Of a stretch of 52,945 nt of DNA, positions 1-9,525 are shown piece by piece; position 1 is the first letter of the stretch, and every line of letters starts with the position of its first letter. The stretch is from Betaproteobacteria bacterium. GTDB taxonomy: Bacteria > Pseudomonadota > Gammaproteobacteria > Burkholderiales > Ga0077523. The position numbers and the translations under genes were made by a program. The stretch lies in assembly GCA_025350245.1 (NCBI GenBank), contig JANXYG010000032.1, forward strand, positions 1 to 52,945. The letters run 5' to 3'. The notes under the pieces were generated by a model. That model saw nothing but the letters and a program-made list of their open reading frames with translations. It had not been told where the DNA came from and did no database searches.

Positions 1-221
1 CGGGGCGCCCCCTCGAGGGGGAAGGCGTAGCGCAGCGCAGCCTGGGGGTGGAGGTCCCCCGTCCGCAGGGTCCCCCGAGGAACGGGGCGCCCCCTCGAGG
101 GGGAAGGCGTAGCGCAGCGTAGCCTGGGGGTGGAGGTCCCCCGTCCACAGGGTCCCCCGAGGAACGGGGCGCCCCCTCGAGGGGGAAGGCGTAGCGCAGC
201 GTAGCCTGGGGGTGGACGTCA
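1..221 (-). repeat. Three tandem copies of the intergenic GC-rich repeat
   Basis: The unit starts at 1, 83 and 165, a period of 82 bases, and the third copy is partial. Read on the minus strand each unit begins with CCCCCAGGCTGCGCTGCG or a one-base variant, followed by a CCCCCTCGAGGGGG palindrome and a GGGGGACCCTG block. The last copy ends two bases from the dnaJ stop codon, preceded by the boundary motif TGACGTCCACCCCCAGG. The same family recurs at nine other places in the window. No gene is visible here. Confidence 0.9.
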
Positions 222-223
222 CC

Positions 224-1348
224 TCACCCCTCGAAGAACTCCTTCACCCGGTCCATCCAGGATTTGGCGCGAGGATTGTGGCGCGAGCCGTCTTTCGCAT
301 TGATCGATTCGAGCTCCTGCAACAGTTCTTTCTGGCGCGGGGTCAGGTTCACCGGTGTCTCGACCACCACATGGCACATCAGATCGCCATAGGCGTTCGA
401 TCGCACGCCCTTGATGCCCTTGCCGCGCAGCCGGAACACCTTGCCCGACTGGGTTTCCGCGGGAATCCGGATCTTGGCGGCGCCATCGAGGGTGGGGATC
501 TCGATCTCCCCGCCCAGGGCGGAGATGGTGAAGCTGATCGGCATCTCGCAGTGCAGGTCGTTCTGGTCGCGCGTGAAGACCTGATGCTCGCGGATGTGGA
601 TCACGACATACAGATCGCCGGTGGGCCCGCCGTTGACCCCGGCTTCGCCTTCGCCCGACAGGCGGATGCGATCACCTTCGTCGACCCCCGCCGGAATCTT
701 GACCGACAGTGTCTTGTGCTTCTTGATGCGGCCGGCTCCCCTGCATGGCGCGCAGGGCTCCTCGATTACCTTGCCGCTGCCGTGGCAGGTCGGGCAGGTC
801 TGCTGGATTGAGAAGAATCCCTGCTGCATCCGCACCTGGCCGTTGCCGTTGCAGGTGGAGCAGGTCTTGGCTTGCGTGCCCGGCTTCGCGCCCGACCCGT
901 GGCAGGTGTCGCACTGCTCCATGTTCGGGATGCGGATCCGGGTCTCGGTGCCGCGTGCCGCCTCTTCCAGCGAAATCTCGAGGTTGTAGCGCAGGTCGGC
1001 GCCGCGATAGACGCTGGAGCGCTGCCGCCCGCCGCCATTGCCGCCGAAGATCTCACCGAAGATGTCGCCGAAGGCATCGGCGAATCCGCCGAAGCCGGCA
1101 CCGCCGGCGCCCGCCGCGGAAGAATCGAGACCGGCATGCCCGTGCGCGTCGTACGCCGGTCGCTTCTGGGCATCGGACAGGACCTCGTAGGCCTCCTTGG
1201 CCTCCTTGAATTTATCCTCGGCGTCCTTGCTGTCGGGATTGCGGTCCGGGTGGAACTTCATCGCGAGCTTGCGATAGGACTTCTTGATCTCGTCGTCCGC
1301 GGCGTCCCGATTCACGCCCAGGATTTCGTAATAGTCGCGCTTTGCCAT
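224..1348 (-). CDS. dnaJ: Chaperone protein DnaJ (Hsp40)
   Basis: Co-chaperone that stimulates the ATPase of DnaK and delivers unfolded substrates in the cytoplasm. The 374-residue protein has the full type I layout: J domain (residues 1-70) with the HPD motif at 33-35, a Gly/Phe-rich linker (about 73-110), four zinc-binding CxxCxGxG repeats between residues 146 and 206, and the C-terminal substrate-binding domains. It is the last gene of grpE-dnaK-dnaJ, 100 bases after dnaK, with a perfect hairpin in the gap. The start ATG gives the expected MAKRDYYE N-terminus. Length is normal for the family. Confidence 0.98.
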   Translation of the reverse strand: MAKRDYYEILGVNRDAADDEIKKSYRKLAMKFHPDRNPDSKDAEDKFKEAKEAYEVLSDAQKRPAYDAHGHAGLDSSAAGAGGAGFGGFADAFGDIFGEIFGGNGGGRQRSSVYRGADLRYNLEISLEEAARGTETRIRIPNMEQCDTCHGSGAKPGTQAKTCSTCNGNGQVRMQQGFFSIQQTCPTCHGSGKVIEEPCAPCRGAGRIKKHKTLSVKIPAGVDEGDRIRLSGEGEAGVNGGPTGDLYVVIHIREHQVFTRDQNDLHCEMPISFTISALGGEIEIPTLDGAAKIRIPAETQSGKVFRLRGKGIKGVRSNAYGDLMCHVVVETPVNLTPRQKELLQELESINAKDGSRHNPRAKSWMDRVKEFFEG

Positions 1349-1397
1349 GGCTTCCGCTGCTAGGGGAGAGAGTAAGTAACAGGAACGCCAAACGGAG

Positions 1398-1426
1398 GAG
1401 GGATGAAGCGCATCGCTTCATCCCTC
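1398..1426 (-). promoter_or_regulatory. Perfect hairpin between dnaK and dnaJ
   Basis: A 13-base stem (1398-1410 paired with 1414-1426, GAGGGATGAAGCG and its complement) closes a 3-base loop. It lies in the transcribed gap between the dnaK stop and the dnaJ start. It is not followed by a run of T on the coding strand, so it is not a classical intrinsic terminator. It may be an RNA processing, stability or partial-attenuation element. The structure is seen directly; the role is inferred. Confidence 0.6.
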
Positions 1427-1448
1427 ACCGCGCGCACCCCTGTAGCTG

Positions 1449-3374
1449 CTACTTGCGGTCTTTCACTTCCTCGAATTCGGCGTCGACGACATCGCCTTCG
1501 TCTTCCTTGCGCGCACCGGTCGGCGCAGCGGAGGGCTCCCCACCAGCGGGCTGCTGCTGTGCATACATCTGTTCCGCGAGCTTGTGTGAGGCTTCGTTCA
1601 GTGCCGCCATGCGGGCCTCGATCGCCGTCTTGTCGCCGTCCTTGAGTGCGGTTTCGGCATCCGCCAGCGCGGTCTCGATGCGGGCCTTTTCGTCCGCACC
1701 GAGCTTGTCGCCGTGCTCGGCTACCGACTTGCGCACCTGATGCACCAGTCCATCCAACTGGTTGCGGACCTCGACCAGTTCACGGGCCCGGCGATCGTCC
1801 TCGGCGTTCACTTCGGCATCCTTGACCATCTTCTGGATCTCGGCCTCGGACAGGCCGGAGCTGGCCTTGATGACGATCTTGTTTTCCTTGCCGGTAGCCT
1901 TGTCGCGTGCCGATACGTGCAGGATGCCGTTGGCGTCGATGTCGAACGTCACCTCGATCTGCGGCATGCCGCGCACCGCGGGCGGAATGCCTTCGAGGTT
2001 GAACTCGCCCAGCGACTTGTTGCCCGCCGTCATCCCGCGCTCGCCCTGCAGCACCTTGATGGTGACCGCAGGCTGGTTGTCGTCCGCCGTCGAGAACACC
2101 TGGTTGGCCTTGGTCGGGATGGTCGTGTTCTTCTGGATGAGCTTGGTCATGACGCCGCCGAGCGTCTCGATGCCCAGCGACAGCGGGGTCACGTCGAGCA
2201 GCAGCACGTCCTTGACATCGCCCTTCAGCACGCCGCCCTGGATCGCCGCGCCGACAGCGACCGCTTCGTCGGCATTGACGTCCTTGCGCGGTTCCTTGCC
2301 GAAGAATTCCTTGACCTTATCCTGCACCTTGGGCATCCGGGTCATGCCGCCGACCAGGATGACGTCGTCGATGTCGGCCACGCTCACGCCTGCGTCCTTG
2401 ATCGCCACCCGGCACGGCTTGATCGAGTTCTCGATCAGGTCCTCGACCAGGCTTTCGAGTTTCGCGCGTGAAATCTTCATCGCGAGGTGCTTCGGGCCGC
2501 TTGCGTCAGCCGTGATGTAGGGCAGGTTGATCTCGGTCTGCTGTGTCGAGGAAAGTTCGATCTTGGCCTTCTCGGCCGATTCCTTGAGGCGTTGCAGCGC
2601 CAGCACGTCCTTGGACAGGTCGACACCGGATTCCTTGCGGAACTCGCCGATGATGTATTCGATGAGGCGATGGTCGAAATCCTCGCCGCCGAGGAAGGTG
2701 TCGCCGTTGGTGGCGAGCACCTCGAACTGCTTTTCGCCATCCACATCGGCGATCTCGATGATCGAGATGTCGAAGGTGCCGCCCCCCAGGTCGTAGACGG
2801 CGATCTTGCGATCCTTGGTGGTCGCCTTGTCCATGCCGAACGCCAGCGCGGCGGCGGTGGGCTCGTTGATGATGCGCTTGACCTCGAGACCGGCGATCCG
2901 GCCGGCGTCCTTGGTCGCCTGTCGCTGCGAGTCGTTGAAATAGGCCGGCACCGTGATCACCGCCTCAGTCACCGGCTCGCCGAGATAATCCTCGGCGGTC
3001 TTCTTCATCTTCATCAGCACTTGCGCGGAGATCTCCGGCGGTGCGATCTTGCGATCACGCACACCGACCCAGGCGTCGCCGTTGTTATTCTCGACGATGC
3101 TGTAGGGCATGAGCTTGAGGGCCTTCTGCACCTCCGGTTCGACGAAGCGGCGTCCGATCAGCCGCTTGACGGCATAAAGTGTGTTGCGTGGGTTGGTGAC
3201 GGCCTGCCTCTTGGCTGGCGCACCGACCAGGATCTCGCCTTCTTCGGTATAGGCCACGATCGAGGGTGTGGTGCGCGTGCCCTCGGCGTTCTCGATGACC
3301 TTTGCCTGGCCGTTTTCCATGATCGCGACGCACGAGTTCGTGGTCCCGAGGTCGATGCCGATGATCTTTGCCAT
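1449..3374 (-). CDS. dnaK: Chaperone protein DnaK (Hsp70)
   Basis: ATP-dependent Hsp70 chaperone, 641 residues. The N-terminus [17 protein letters not shown] and the downstream phosphate-loop DLGGGTFD are the Hsp70 ATPase signatures. The substrate-binding domain follows, with a C-terminal lid ending in an acidic tail (DAEFEEVKD) typical of bacterial DnaK. The reading frame is open further upstream, through grpE, but the start at 3374 is right because it has an AGGAG ribosome site 8 bases upstream and gives the conserved N-terminus. It sits 71 bases after grpE, and a good sigma32-type promoter overlaps the end of grpE. Confidence 0.98.
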   Translation of the reverse strand: MAKIIGIDLGTTNSCVAIMENGQAKVIENAEGTRTTPSIVAYTEEGEILVGAPAKRQAVTNPRNTLYAVKRLIGRRFVEPEVQKALKLMPYSIVENNNGDAWVGVRDRKIAPPEISAQVLMKMKKTAEDYLGEPVTEAVITVPAYFNDSQRQATKDAGRIAGLEVKRIINEPTAAALAFGMDKATTKDRKIAVYDLGGGTFDISIIEIADVDGEKQFEVLATNGDTFLGGEDFDHRLIEYIIGEFRKESGVDLSKDVLALQRLKESAEKAKIELSSTQQTEINLPYITADASGPKHLAMKISRAKLESLVEDLIENSIKPCRVAIKDAGVSVADIDDVILVGGMTRMPKVQDKVKEFFGKEPRKDVNADEAVAVGAAIQGGVLKGDVKDVLLLDVTPLSLGIETLGGVMTKLIQKNTTIPTKANQVFSTADDNQPAVTIKVLQGERGMTAGNKSLGEFNLEGIPPAVRGMPQIEVTFDIDANGILHVSARDKATGKENKIVIKASSGLSEAEIQKMVKDAEVNAEDDRRARELVEVRNQLDGLVHQVRKSVAEHGDKLGADEKARIETALADAETALKDGDKTAIEARMAALNEASHKLAEQMYAQQQPAGGEPSAAPTGARKEDEGDVVDAEFEEVKDRK

Positions 3375-3422
3375 GCTGACGGCTCCTAGAGTGCTGTGGT
3401 TGACTTGCTGCCTATGCTGCGA

Positions 3423-3450
3423 AGATGGGGGCCCGCGGGTTTGCTTCAAC
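3423..3450 (-). promoter_or_regulatory. Sigma32-type promoter for dnaK
   Basis: On the minus strand GTTGAAG (3450-3444) is followed after 13 bases by CCCCATCT (3430-3423), a full match to the sigma32 -10 consensus CCCCATNT. The -35 overlaps the grpE stop codon. The predicted start lies about 40 bases before the dnaK ATG. It would give dnaK-dnaJ an extra heat-inducible promoter independent of grpE. Confidence 0.6.
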
Positions 3451-3976
3451 CGTCCCTGGGTTTGGAGATCGTGACCAGCGCCGGCCGCAGGACCCGGTCG
3501 TGCAGCAGGTAGCCTTTCTGGAACACCGTGACCACCGTGTTCGGGGCGGCATCGGCGTCGACCAGGTTCATGGCCTGGTGGCGGTGGGGGTCGAATTTCT
3601 CGCCGACCGGATCGATCGGGCGCACGGCGAACTTCTCGAACACGCCCGACAACTGGCGCAGCGTGATCTCGACCCCGCTGCGCATGGTTTCGGTGGTGGC
3701 GTTCTGCACCGCCAGCGCGGCTTCGAGGCTGTCGCGAACGGCCAGCAGTTCGGTCGAAAAGCCCTCCACGGCGAACTTGTGCGCCTTGGCGACATCTTCC
3801 TGGGCGCGGCGGCGGACGTTCTCGGTTTCGGCCTTGGCGCGCAGCCATGCATCCTGCATGTCGCTCAGCTTGCGCTCCAGCTCCACCACGCCGTCGGGCG
3901 TGACCGCAATATCCTCTGCTGCCACCGGTGGCGCGTCGTGCTCTGTCGATGCGGCGTTGTCCTGCGAATCCTGCAT
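3446..3976 (-). CDS. grpE: Nucleotide exchange factor GrpE
   Basis: Releases ADP from DnaK and so resets the chaperone cycle. The 176-residue protein has an acidic, probably disordered N-terminus (1-30), a long helix (about 32-85, with [11 protein letters not shown] typical of the family), and a C-terminal beta domain containing the conserved [20 protein letters not shown] region. It is the first gene of the grpE-dnaK-dnaJ operon, directly behind a sigma32-type promoter. A GAGG ribosome site precedes the ATG. Length is normal. Confidence 0.97.
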   Translation of the reverse strand: MQDSQDNAASTEHDAPPVAAEDIAVTPDGVVELERKLSDMQDAWLRAKAETENVRRRAQEDVAKAHKFAVEGFSTELLAVRDSLEAALAVQNATTETMRSGVEITLRQLSGVFEKFAVRPIDPVGEKFDPHRHQAMNLVDADAAPNTVVTVFQKGYLLHDRVLRPALVTISKPRDG

Positions 3977-4015
3977 GGGTTACCTCGAAGGTCGGCTAAC
4001 TGACGAACCTTCGGG

Positions 4016-4043
4016 ATTTTGGGTTGCCCCGGCGCCTTTCAAG
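4016..4043 (-). promoter_or_regulatory. Sigma32-type promoter for grpE-dnaK-dnaJ
   Basis: On the minus strand CTTGAAA (4043-4037, exact -35 consensus) is followed after 13 bases by CCCAAAAT (4023-4016), close to the -10 consensus CCCCATNT. It is the only promoter-like signal in the 85-base gap between hemH and grpE and would give a leader of about 35 bases. No CIRCE inverted repeat for HrcA is visible here. Confidence 0.65.
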
Positions 4044-4061
4044 CCCCGAATCGCAAAAAAC

Positions 4062-5165
4062 TCATCTCGCGGCGCCCAGCGCCGACGCCCGCTCCCGGGT
4101 GGCGGCACCCTTCAGATCCGCCGCAGCCGGATCCCAAGCGTTGCTCGCCCAGCCGTGCAGGTGGCCCGACACGATATGGCACAGCGCCTTGATCCAGTCG
4201 TCACGTTCGTTGAGGCAGGGGATGTACTCGAAGGCGCGGCCGCCTGCGTGAAGGAAGGCCGCCCGGTTTTCGACCGCTATTTCCTCCAGGGTCTCGAGGC
4301 AGTCGGACACGAATCCGGGGCAGATGACGTCGACCCTTCCGGCGCCTTGGCGGCCGAGGGTCTCCAGGGTTTCCTGGGTATAGGGTTTGAGCCACTCCGC
4401 CTTGCCGAACCGCGACTGGAAGGTGAGGACCCAGCGATCGGGTGCGAGGCCGAGCGCCTCGGCAAGCAGTCGTCCGGTCTTGTGGCACTCGCAGTGATAC
4501 GGATCGCCCTGGTCGAGCTGGAACCGGGGAACACCGTGAAAGCTCATCACGAGCTTGTCGCCGCGCCCGTTGACCGACCAGAAGTCGCGCACGCTTTGCG
4601 CCAGCGCCGCGATGTACCGCGGGTGGTCGTGAAAATGTTTCACGAAGCGTAGTTCAGGCACATTGCGGGTCTGGGCCACGGCCGCGAACACCGCGTCGTA
4701 GGTGCTGCCGGTGGTGCTGCTCGCAGCCTGGGGATAGAGCGGCACCACCAGCACGCGGTCGCACCTTTCCGCGCGCAGCCGCGCCAGCACCGAAGCGACC
4801 GACGGATTGCCGTATCGCATGGCGAAGTCGACGACAAACGGTGACTTCACCACCTGTCCGAGGTACCCGTCCAGCAGTCGTGCCTGCCGGGCGGTGTGGA
4901 CCTTGAGCGGCGAACCCTCGGGGGTCCATACGGTGGCGTACTTGGCCGCGGATTTCTTCGGCCGACTGTTGAGGATGATCCCATTGAGGATGAGCCACCA
5001 GATGGGCCGCGGGATCTCGACTACCCGGCGATCCCAGAGGAACTCCTTCAGGTAGCGCTTGAGCGCAGGGGCGTCGGGTGCGTCGGGGGTGCCCAGGTTG
5101 ACCAGCAGGATTCCGGTTCTGCTCGGGGTTCCGTGGATGAACGCCGGCTCGGCGGTGTACGGCAT
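4062..5165 (-). CDS. hemH: Ferrochelatase
   Basis: Inserts Fe(II) into protoporphyrin IX, the last step of heme synthesis. The 367-residue sequence shows the family features: [11 protein letters not shown] near the N-terminus, the active-site SFHGVP (His contacts the metal), a HCECH segment, and the C-terminal [14 protein letters not shown] motif. It reads in the same direction as hrcA upstream and grpE downstream, with 87- and 85-base gaps. This hrcA-hemH-grpE order is common in Burkholderiales. Length is usual for proteobacterial ferrochelatase. Confidence 0.97.
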   Translation of the reverse strand: MPYTAEPAFIHGTPSRTGILLVNLGTPDAPDAPALKRYLKEFLWDRRVVEIPRPIWWLILNGIILNSRPKKSAAKYATVWTPEGSPLKVHTARQARLLDGYLGQVVKSPFVVDFAMRYGNPSVASVLARLRAERCDRVLVVPLYPQAASSTTGSTYDAVFAAVAQTRNVPELRFVKHFHDHPRYIAALAQSVRDFWSVNGRGDKLVMSFHGVPRFQLDQGDPYHCECHKTGRLLAEALGLAPDRWVLTFQSRFGKAEWLKPYTQETLETLGRQGAGRVDVICPGFVSDCLETLEEIAVENRAAFLHAGGRAFEYIPCLNERDDWIKALCHIVSGHLHGWASNAWDPAAADLKGAATRERASALGAAR

Positions 5166-5252
5166 CGTCGGATCGGGAGGTGGGGCGGGCGGGTTAAGGA
5201 GGGTGGCCAGGCGCCCGCCGTGGCGGGCGAGTCTCGTGTCGGGGCGCCTGCG

Positions 5253-6290
5253 TCAGGGGCGATTCGCGGAGTCGTTGTGCGACAGGGCGCTCGACAGCAG
5301 CTTGGCGGTGATGTCGACGATCGGGATGATGCGTTCGTAGGCCATTCGGGTCGGGCCGATCACGCCGACCGTTCCCACCACCTGTCCATCGACTTCGTAA
5401 GGTGCCGTCACGACGCTGCATTCGTCGAGGGGTACCAGGCCGGAGTGGCCACCGATGAAGATCTGGACCCCCTGGGCGCGACTCGACATCTCGAGCAGCT
5501 GCAGAAAGCCGGTGCGCTGATCGAACAGGGCGAACAGCTTGCGCAGGCTCTCCATGTTCGACGACAGGTCTTCGACATTGAGCAGGTTACGTTCTCCGGA
5601 GATCACCATGGCGTCGCTGCGTTCGTGCATGGCCTCGGACCCGGCATCCAGGGCCCGGGTCATCAGATGCGTCACGTCCTCTCGGAGCTGCTGCAGTTCC
5701 TCGCGCAAGTTGCGCCGGATATCGTCGAAGTCGCGCCCGGCGTAGTTCTGATTGAGGTAGTTGGCGGCTTCGGTGAGCTGCGACGGCGAGTAGGGCCGGT
5801 CGGTGAGCAGGATGCGATTCTGCACGTCGCCGTCCGGCGTAACGATGATCAGCAGCAGACGATTGTCCGACAGCCGCAGGAACTCGATGTGACGAAACGC
5901 CAGGTTGCGGCGCCTGGGGGTCATGACCACGCCGGCGAAGCTGGTGAGATCCGACAGCAGGTGCGATGCCGAGGAGACCACCCGTTGGCGGTTGTCCGGC
6001 TGCAACTGGTCTTCGAGCTGGTCGATCTCGCCTTGCGCCAGCGGCTTGACGGTCAGCAGGGTGTCGACAAAAAAGCGGTAACCGCGTGGGGTGGGAATTC
6101 GGCCGGCCGAGGTATGAGGGCTGGCGATGTACCCCATTTCCTCAAGATCGGCCATCACGTTGCGGATGCTGGCGGGGGACAGGTCGAGCCCGGAGTATTT
6201 CGACAGCGCCCGCGATCCGACCGGTTGCCCGTCGCTGATGTAGTGCTCCACCAGGGTCTTCAGCAGGATTCGCGCGCGTTCGTTGAGCAT
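5253..6290 (-). CDS. hrcA: Heat-inducible transcription repressor HrcA
   Basis: Repressor that in other bacteria binds the CIRCE inverted repeat upstream of chaperone genes and depends on GroEL for folding. The 345-residue protein has the N-terminal winged helix ([17 protein letters not shown], then [18 protein letters not shown]) and the long HrcA C-terminal domain. I chose the ATG at 6290 over an upstream in-frame extension because it gives the conserved N-terminus. No ribosome site precedes it, and a TATAAT lies only 6 bases upstream, so the mRNA may be leaderless. No CIRCE element was found near the chaperone genes of this window. Confidence 0.95.
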   Translation of the reverse strand: MLNERARILLKTLVEHYISDGQPVGSRALSKYSGLDLSPASIRNVMADLEEMGYIASPHTSAGRIPTPRGYRFFVDTLLTVKPLAQGEIDQLEDQLQPDNRQRVVSSASHLLSDLTSFAGVVMTPRRRNLAFRHIEFLRLSDNRLLLIIVTPDGDVQNRILLTDRPYSPSQLTEAANYLNQNYAGRDFDDIRRNLREELQQLREDVTHLMTRALDAGSEAMHERSDAMVISGERNLLNVEDLSSNMESLRKLFALFDQRTGFLQLLEMSSRAQGVQIFIGGHSGLVPLDECSVVTAPYEVDGQVVGTVGVIGPTRMAYERIIPIVDITAKLLSSALSHNDSANRP

Positions 6291-6296
6291 GGCTCG

Positions 6297-6302
6297 ATTA
6301 TA
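6297..6302 (-). promoter_or_regulatory. -10 element directly before hrcA
   Basis: Minus-strand TATAAT ends six bases before the hrcA ATG, which puts the expected transcription start on or next to the start codon. No convincing -35 is seen at 16-18 bases spacing (GC-rich sequence there). With the missing ribosome site this suggests leaderless translation. Confidence 0.45.
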
Positions 6303-6380
6303 GGGGTATGTGGCACGTTGCTGCGATGCGGCAGTGACGCTTGCGCTTTTCGTGTGTATGCCAGCCAACACCGGCTTCGC

Positions 6381-6410
6381 TTGTCACCGGTTCGACCGAA
6401 CCTCGATAAT
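6381..6410 (+). promoter_or_regulatory. Sigma70-type promoter for nadK
   Basis: TTGTCA (6381-6386) and GATAAT (6405-6410) are spaced by 18 bases. The expected start is at about 6417, immediately before the nadK ATG at 6418. The nadK start has no visible ribosome site, so this too fits a leaderless transcript. Confidence 0.5.
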
Positions 6411-6417
6411 CGCCCGG

Positions 6418-7296
6418 ATGGATACCGCCTTTCGTCATGTAGCCCTGATCGGGAAGTACAAAAGTCCCGAGATCGCCCAGCCGCTGCTGCAACTGGCCGA
6501 ATTCCTCGAACACCGGGGTGTCGAGGTATCGGTCGACCCGCTCACGGCCGCGCATGTCAGCGACCACCGGCGGCCCGTGCTGACGCTGGAACAGATCGGT
6601 CGCAGCGCCGACCTCGCCATCGTCATCGGTGGCGACGGCACCATGCTCAACATCGCCCGTACCCTGGCGCCGTTCGACGTCGCGCTGGCGGGTGTCAATG
6701 TCGGCCGCCTCGGTTTTCTCACCGACGTATCGATCGATACGATGTTCGCCACGGTCGGCGCGATGCTCGAAGGCCGATTCATCGTCGAACAGCGGATGCT
6801 GATCGCCTCGGACGTGATGCGCGGCGATCTGCGGCTGGACGATGTGGTTGCCTTCAATGATGTCGCGGTCAGCAAGGGCGCCGGGGGCGGGCTGATCGAC
6901 CTGGAGGTGCGGGTGAACGGCCAGATGCTCTACCGCTTGCGTGCCGACGGCCTGCTGGTGGCGACGCCGACCGGTTCCACCGCCTACGCGCTGTCGGCAG
7001 GGGGGCCGATACTGCACCCTTCGCTGTCGGTGCTCACCCTGGTGCCGGTGTGTCCGCAGACGCTGGCCAATCGGCCGATCGTTCTGCCCGGTGACGTGAC
7101 CCTGGAGATCGTGGTGCACCGGGCCGCTGACGCTCGCGTGCATTTCGACAGCCATTCCCATTGCGAACTGAAGGAGGGCGACCGGGTCGTGGTCCGGCGG
7201 TGCCGTCATGTGGTGCGGCTGCTGCATCCGGCCAATCACGACTACTACCACATGCTCAGGGAAAAACTGCACTGGAGCGAGTCGCCGGGTCGCTGA
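6418..7296 (+). CDS. nadK: NAD kinase
   Basis: Phosphorylates NAD to NADP with ATP or polyphosphate. The 292-residue protein carries the diagnostic GGDGT motif at 71-75, followed by GVNVGRLGFLTD, and the second substrate-binding block with ATPTGSTAYALSAGGPI. The start at 6418 gives the usual MDTAFRHVALIGKY N-terminus; the frame is open 36 codons further upstream without conservation. It is divergent from hrcA and 29 bases ahead of recN, as in many betaproteobacteria. Confidence 0.97.
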   Translation: MDTAFRHVALIGKYKSPEIAQPLLQLAEFLEHRGVEVSVDPLTAAHVSDHRRPVLTLEQIGRSADLAIVIGGDGTMLNIARTLAPFDVALAGVNVGRLGFLTDVSIDTMFATVGAMLEGRFIVEQRMLIASDVMRGDLRLDDVVAFNDVAVSKGAGGGLIDLEVRVNGQMLYRLRADGLLVATPTGSTAYALSAGGPILHPSLSVLTLVPVCPQTLANRPIVLPGDVTLEIVVHRAADARVHFDSHSHCELKEGDRVVVRRCRHVVRLLHPANHDYYHMLREKLHWSESPGR

Positions 7297-7325
7297 CCCC
7301 GACCGCCCCGGACCAGCCGCACGCA

Positions 7326-8993
7326 ATGTTGACCGCTCTTGGCATCCGCGACTTCGTGATCGTCGACCGCCTGCGCCTGGAGTTGTCGCATGGGTTCGGG
7401 GTGCTGACCGGCGAAACCGGCGCCGGCAAGTCGATCCTGATCGATGCGCTGCTGGTCGCCATCGGCGGCCGGGCCGAGGCCGCCATGGTGCGCGAGGGCT
7501 GCGAACGGGCCGAAGTCACCGCCGAGTTCGACATTGCCGGCGTCGAACCGGTTGGACGCTATCTCGCGGCGCACGACCTTGCCGGCGATGACGGCGAGTG
7601 CATCCTGCGACGCGTGATCGACGCCACGGGCCGGTCGCGCGCCTATCTCAACGGGCATCCTTGCACGGCCGCGCAGTTGCGTGAGACCGGCGAATTCCTG
7701 GTGGAAATCCACGGACAGCACGAACATCAGTCGCTCATGCGAGCAGCCGGCCAGCGCGCCATTCTCGATATCCAGGCTGGTGCCGTCGCCCTTGCCACCG
7801 ACGTTGCAAGGTGTCACGGCGCGTGGCGTGCGGCCGCGGATGCCTGCGCCCGCGCCGAGGCGGGCGCGCAGGCGGCGATGGGTGAGCGCGACCAGCTCGC
7901 CTGGCAGATCGGCGAGCTCGAGCGGCTCGGATTCGATCCGGCGCAGTGGGCCGATACCCAGGCCGATCACGGGCGGCTTGCCCACGCCGCCGCCCTCATC
8001 GAGGGCACCGAGGCGAGCCTCGAGCGGTTGTCGGAAGGCGATGGTGCGGCGCTGCCTGCGGCAGCGGCGGTCATCGCGCGCCTGCGGTCGATGGTGGAAC
8101 ATGACGCCCGGATCGGTCCCGTGCTTGACGGCCTGGAATCGGCTCGCATCCTGTTGCAGGAGGCCGTGTATGCGCTCAGGCACTACCGGCAGGGCCTGGA
8201 CGTCGATCCCGCGAGATTGCGCGAGGTCGAGGCCCGCATCGACGCCGTGGTCGGTGCCGCCCGCAAATACCGCGTGGCGCCGGAAGACTTGTCGGCCTGC
8301 CTGACCGGATTGCAGGAGCGGCTGCGGTCCCTGGCCGCGGCGTTCGACCCCCAGGCGCTGGCCACCGCCGAAGCGGCGGCGAGGGCCGTGTGGTCGGACG
8401 TTGCCGGGCAGCTCTCGGTCGTGCGGGCGACCTCCGCCCGAGACCTGTCGACGCGCGTGACAGAGGCGATGCAGACCCTGGCGATGCCGGGTGGGCGATT
8501 CGACGTCGCGCTGACGCCGCTCGCGGACCCGTCCGCCACCGGCCGGGAACAGGTCGAGTTCCTGGTCGGCGGGCATGCCGGCGCCAGCCTGCGGCCGGTG
8601 GCGCGGGTTGCTTCGGGTGGTGAACTGTCGCGTTTGTCGCTGGCTCTGCAAACAGCGACGGTGCGCGACGCCGGTGCGCCGACACTGGTCTTCGATGAGG
8701 TCGATGCGGGTATCGGCGGCGGTGTCGCCGAGGTCGTCGGACGCATGCTGGCAGCGCTCGGCGTCGGGCGGCAGGTGCTGTGCATCACCCATCTACCCCA
8801 GGTTGCCGCAGTCGCTTCGCAGCACTGGCGGGTTTCAAAACGAGCAGCAGCCGATACCACGGTATCGACTGTGGAACGCTTGACCACGCCGCAGCGTGTC
8901 GACGAGATCGCTCGGATGCTCGGGGGCGTGACCATCACCGATACCACGCGGCGGCATGCCGCCGAGATGCTCGGTCACCAGCTTACGGGTTGA
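7326..8993 (+). CDS. recN: DNA repair protein RecN
   Basis: SMC-like ATPase of double-strand break repair. In 555 residues it has Walker A GETGAGKS (29-36), a coiled-coil middle region rich in Ala, Glu and Arg, the ABC signature ASGGELSRLSLALQ and Walker B TLVFDEVDAGIGG near the C-terminus, followed by the conserved CITHLPQVAA. The start at 7326 gives MLTALGIRDFVIVD, typical of the family, and lies 29 bases after nadK. It converges on fur with a gap of 36 bases in which I see no clear terminator. Confidence 0.96.
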   Translation: MLTALGIRDFVIVDRLRLELSHGFGVLTGETGAGKSILIDALLVAIGGRAEAAMVREGCERAEVTAEFDIAGVEPVGRYLAAHDLAGDDGECILRRVIDATGRSRAYLNGHPCTAAQLRETGEFLVEIHGQHEHQSLMRAAGQRAILDIQAGAVALATDVARCHGAWRAAADACARAEAGAQAAMGERDQLAWQIGELERLGFDPAQWADTQADHGRLAHAAALIEGTEASLERLSEGDGAALPAAAAVIARLRSMVEHDARIGPVLDGLESARILLQEAVYALRHYRQGLDVDPARLREVEARIDAVVGAARKYRVAPEDLSACLTGLQERLRSLAAAFDPQALATAEAAARAVWSDVAGQLSVVRATSARDLSTRVTEAMQTLAMPGGRFDVALTPLADPSATGREQVEFLVGGHAGASLRPVARVASGGELSRLSLALQTATVRDAGAPTLVFDEVDAGIGGGVAEVVGRMLAALGVGRQVLCITHLPQVAAVASQHWRVSKRAAADTTVSTVERLTTPQRVDEIARMLGGVTITDTTRRHAAEMLGHQLTG

Positions 8994-9029
8994 TCGTGAA
9001 CCGGCGCCGGGAGCAGCGCGCGAGCCAGG

Positions 9030-9461
9030 CTATTTCCGGTTCGGGCAGTCGGTCCGAGTGCAGTGCACATACAGTTGCAAGGAATGCTCATGGATGACAA
9101 ATCCGCGAGCCTTGGCAACCTCGAGCTGACGTTTCTCGATCTGATCGTCGAAGAATTCCTCGACCTGGCCACATTGCAGGCAGACGAAGTGATCATGATG
9201 ACCACCTTCGTTCAGCTCGAACACTGCCTTGCCGCTTTCGAAGTGGTGGCGAATCAGCAACCCGGCCTGCTCGAACTGCGTCAACACCCGATAGATGGTG
9301 GCGAGGCCGATATCCATGCCTTCGCCGATCAACAGTTTGTAGACGTCTTCGGCCGTGAGGTGCCGCTCGGCGCTGTTTTCGAAGAGATTGAGAATCTTCA
9401 GGCGCGGGAGCGTCGCCTTCAGACCCATGGTCTTCAGGTCGTTCGGGGTGCGATTGGACAT
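9030..9461 (-). CDS. fur: Ferric uptake regulator Fur
   Basis: Iron-responsive repressor, 143 residues. It has the N-terminal winged helix ([14 protein letters not shown], then [18 protein letters not shown]), the metal-site block [18 protein letters not shown] with its conserved His and Cys residues, and a C-terminal Cys pair (CTRTDC). The chosen ATG gives the usual N-terminus of betaproteobacterial Fur; the frame stays open upstream into bamE without conservation. It is divergent from bamE with a 64-base gap, the standard Fur/BamE arrangement in this class. Confidence 0.96.
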   Translation of the reverse strand: MSNRTPNDLKTMGLKATLPRLKILNLFENSAERHLTAEDVYKLLIGEGMDIGLATIYRVLTQFEQAGLLIRHHFESGKAVFELNEGGHHDHFVCLQCGQVEEFFDDQIEKRQLEVAKARGFVIHEHSLQLYVHCTRTDCPNRK

Positions 9462-9525
9462 GGGCGAGTTCGGGAAAGGCGCAAAAAGACGTCGGGTATC
9501 ATAGAGTCTTTTGCGGTACCTGAGA
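9462..9525. promoter_or_regulatory. Divergent fur / bamE promoter region
   Basis: TATCAT (9497-9502, plus strand) and TATGAT (minus strand, 9504-9499) overlap and could serve as -10 elements for bamE and fur. No good -35 hexamer is seen for either. No convincing Fur box is visible. Low confidence; the call rests mainly on position. Confidence 0.3.

Noticed and set aside
1-221. Tandem repeat array as a CRISPR
   Set aside because: Whole 82-base units repeat without unique spacers, copies occur singly elsewhere next to stop codons, and no cas gene is present.
1395-1430. Hairpin between dnaK and dnaJ as a rho-independent terminator
   Set aside because: No T-run follows the stem on the transcribed strand.
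3375-3400. AGCACTC on the minus strand before dnaK, similar to a CIRCE half-site
   Set aside because: Only 7 of 9 bases of one arm match and the second arm (GAGTGCTAA) is absent at the required distance.
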